A stretch of 5,591 nucleotides of DNA from assembly GCA_011390085.1 (NCBI GenBank), contig JAABTB010000082.1:1-5591 (forward strand), in the 5' to 3' direction. Below are positions 4,745 to 5,591 of this stretch, piece after piece. The position numbers and the translations under genes were made by a program. The first letter of the stretch is position 1; each line of letters opens with the position of its first letter. The notes beneath the pieces are model-generated. The model was not told where the DNA came from, did no database searches, and worked only from the letters and a program-made list of their open reading frames with translations. Source of the DNA: Desulfobacula sp. (GTDB lineage Bacteria > Desulfobacterota > Desulfobacteria > Desulfobacterales > Desulfobacteraceae).

Positions 4745-5591
4745 ATGGAAGGTGAACGTAAGAATAGATCCTTGTCTGATGTGAAGGTGCTTGATTTCAC
4801 AGGAGAACTCGGACCTTATGCTTCAAAATTGTATGCCGGATTGGGTGCTGAGGTCATTCACCTTGAACCGATTTCCGGTGACCCCTTGCGCAGAAAAGGA
4901 CCTTTTTATAAAGGTGAAAAAGACAACATCGAAGCCAGCCTTCAGTTTCTCTATTATAATGGTAATAAAAAAAGTCTGGTTCTGGATCTTCATAGAGAAG
5001 AGGGCCGGAATATTTTTTTGCGGCTGATCTCAGACATCGATATCTTCATGGAAAGTTGTGTTCCGGGCTATCTTTCCAATCTCGGACTTTCCTATGAAAA
5101 TTTGAAAGAAATTAATCCAAAGCTGGTTCAAACTTCCATCACTCCTTACGGCAGTGTCGGTCCCTATAAAGACTATCCAGGCTCGGACCTGACCTGTTCA
5201 GCCATGGGCGGGTTTTTGTACCTGGCCGGGATTGATAATGAAAAACCCGTCAGAGCCTGTGATGACCAGGCCTACAGGATGGCTGAATCCTACGCTGCCG
5301 TGGGCAGCTCCATTGCTTTATTGCATGCCAAAAGAACCGGTCATGGCCAGTTTGTGGATGTGTCAGCCATGGAATCGGTGGGCATGGCCCTTGAAAATTC
5401 GGCCCAGTACTGGGATCTGGAAGGGAGCATCCGTCGCGGTAGGGGAAAAGAAGCAGGCTCTGCAACGGTTCACCCCTGCAAGGACGGCTATATTGCCATT
5501 GTCGCCATCATGGGAAAAAACAAGATCATGTGGGAACCGTTTGTGAAATGGATGAAAGATGAAAATGTAGAAGAATGGCAGGTCTTTGAAG
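4745..5591 (+). CDS. bbsE: Class III (CaiB/BaiF) CoA-transferase, BbsE-like subunit of succinyl-CoA:(R)-benzylsuccinate CoA-transferase, 3'-truncated by window edge
   Basis: 282 codons are visible and the frame is open at the window end; family members run to about 400 residues. The N-terminus ([20 protein letters not shown], then [10 protein letters not shown] and GDPLRR) is typical of class III CoA-transferases. So are [20 protein letters not shown] and [13 protein letters not shown]. The catalytic aspartate is probably D174, the second Asp of CDDQ (bases 5264-5266). It matches by context the nucleophile D169 of formyl-CoA transferase. BbsE and BbsF together move CoA from succinyl-CoA to (R)-benzylsuccinate, the activation step. 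The ATG follows AGGAGG at 4732-4737 by seven bases. The 94-base gap after bbsD is the longest between genes of the operon, but I see no terminator in it. The call as BbsE rather than BbsF relies on gene order. Confidence 0.82.
   Translation, partial: MEGERKNRSLSDVKVLDFTGELGPYASKLYAGLGAEVIHLEPISGDPLRRKGPFYKGEKDNIEASLQFLYYNGNKKSLVLDLHREEGRNIFLRLISDIDIFMESCVPGYLSNLGLSYENLKEINPKLVQTSITPYGSVGPYKDYPGSDLTCSAMGGFLYLAGIDNEKPVRACDDQAYRMAESYAAVGSSIALLHAKRTGHGQFVDVSAMESVGMALENSAQYWDLEGSIRRGRGKEAGSATVHPCKDGYIAIVAIMGKNKIMWEPFVKWMKDENVEEWQVFE

Noticed and set aside
4791..5546. Short + strand frames within the last gene (4791-5027 and 5232-5546)
   Set aside because: They are out of frame with the long class III CoA-transferase reading frame that starts at 4745 and runs off the window.

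Overview
The window is the start of an operon for the lower pathway of anaerobic toluene (or similar aromatic hydrocarbon) degradation, preceded by the 3' part of a TetR-type regulator gene. All genes lie on the + strand. The order Zn-ribbon/OB protein, thiolase, SDR, SDR, class III CoA-transferase is the bbsA-bbsB-bbsC-bbsD-bbsE order of benzylsuccinate beta-oxidation operons. It is also the order of the related bns genes for naphthyl-2-methylsuccinate. Moderate-GC genes, very AT-rich intergenic DNA and this gene content suggest a strictly anaerobic hydrocarbon degrader. A sulfate-reducing Desulfobacterota (Desulfobacula/Desulfosarcina-like or NaphS2/N47-like) is my best guess, but the window has no taxonomic marker, so this is inference.

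Layout: (1) 1-888, the 3' part of a TetR gene. The visible protein is the C-terminal half of one TetR unit followed by a complete second TetR unit, so the intact product is probably a tandem TetR of about 400 residues. (2) 889-1453, a 565-base AT-rich gap. It holds a strong intrinsic terminator (971-998), a 12-bp perfect inverted repeat (1247-1283) ending just before a consensus TTGACA -35 box (1286-1291), palindromes at and just after the predicted transcription start, and possible leader hairpins. (3) 1454-3055, bbsA and bbsB, 9 bases apart, encoding the two subunits of a benzoylsuccinyl-CoA thiolase. (4) 3116-4650, bbsC and bbsD, encoding the two SDR subunits of 2-(alpha-hydroxybenzyl)succinyl-CoA dehydrogenase. 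BbsD is a complete SDR; BbsC has lost its nucleotide-binding glycines. (5) 4745 to the window end, the 5' part of bbsE, encoding one subunit of succinyl-CoA:(R)-benzylsuccinate CoA-transferase. bbsF, bbsG and bbsH would be expected downstream.

How they work together (established for Thauera/Geobacter Bbs proteins): BbsEF loads CoA from succinyl-CoA onto (R)-benzylsuccinate. BbsG and BbsH then oxidise and hydrate it, BbsCD oxidises the hydroxyl with NAD+ to give benzoylsuccinyl-CoA, and BbsAB cleaves this with CoA to benzoyl-CoA and succinyl-CoA. The succinyl-CoA is reused by BbsEF. The hydrocarbon that feeds the pathway cannot be fixed from this window, because the glycyl-radical fumarate-adding enzyme is not in it.

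I see no fully new system. The points most worth a second look are the tandem TetR, the BbsC pseudo-subunit that lost the cofactor loop but kept Ser-Tyr-Lys, and the dense palindromic control region before bbsA.
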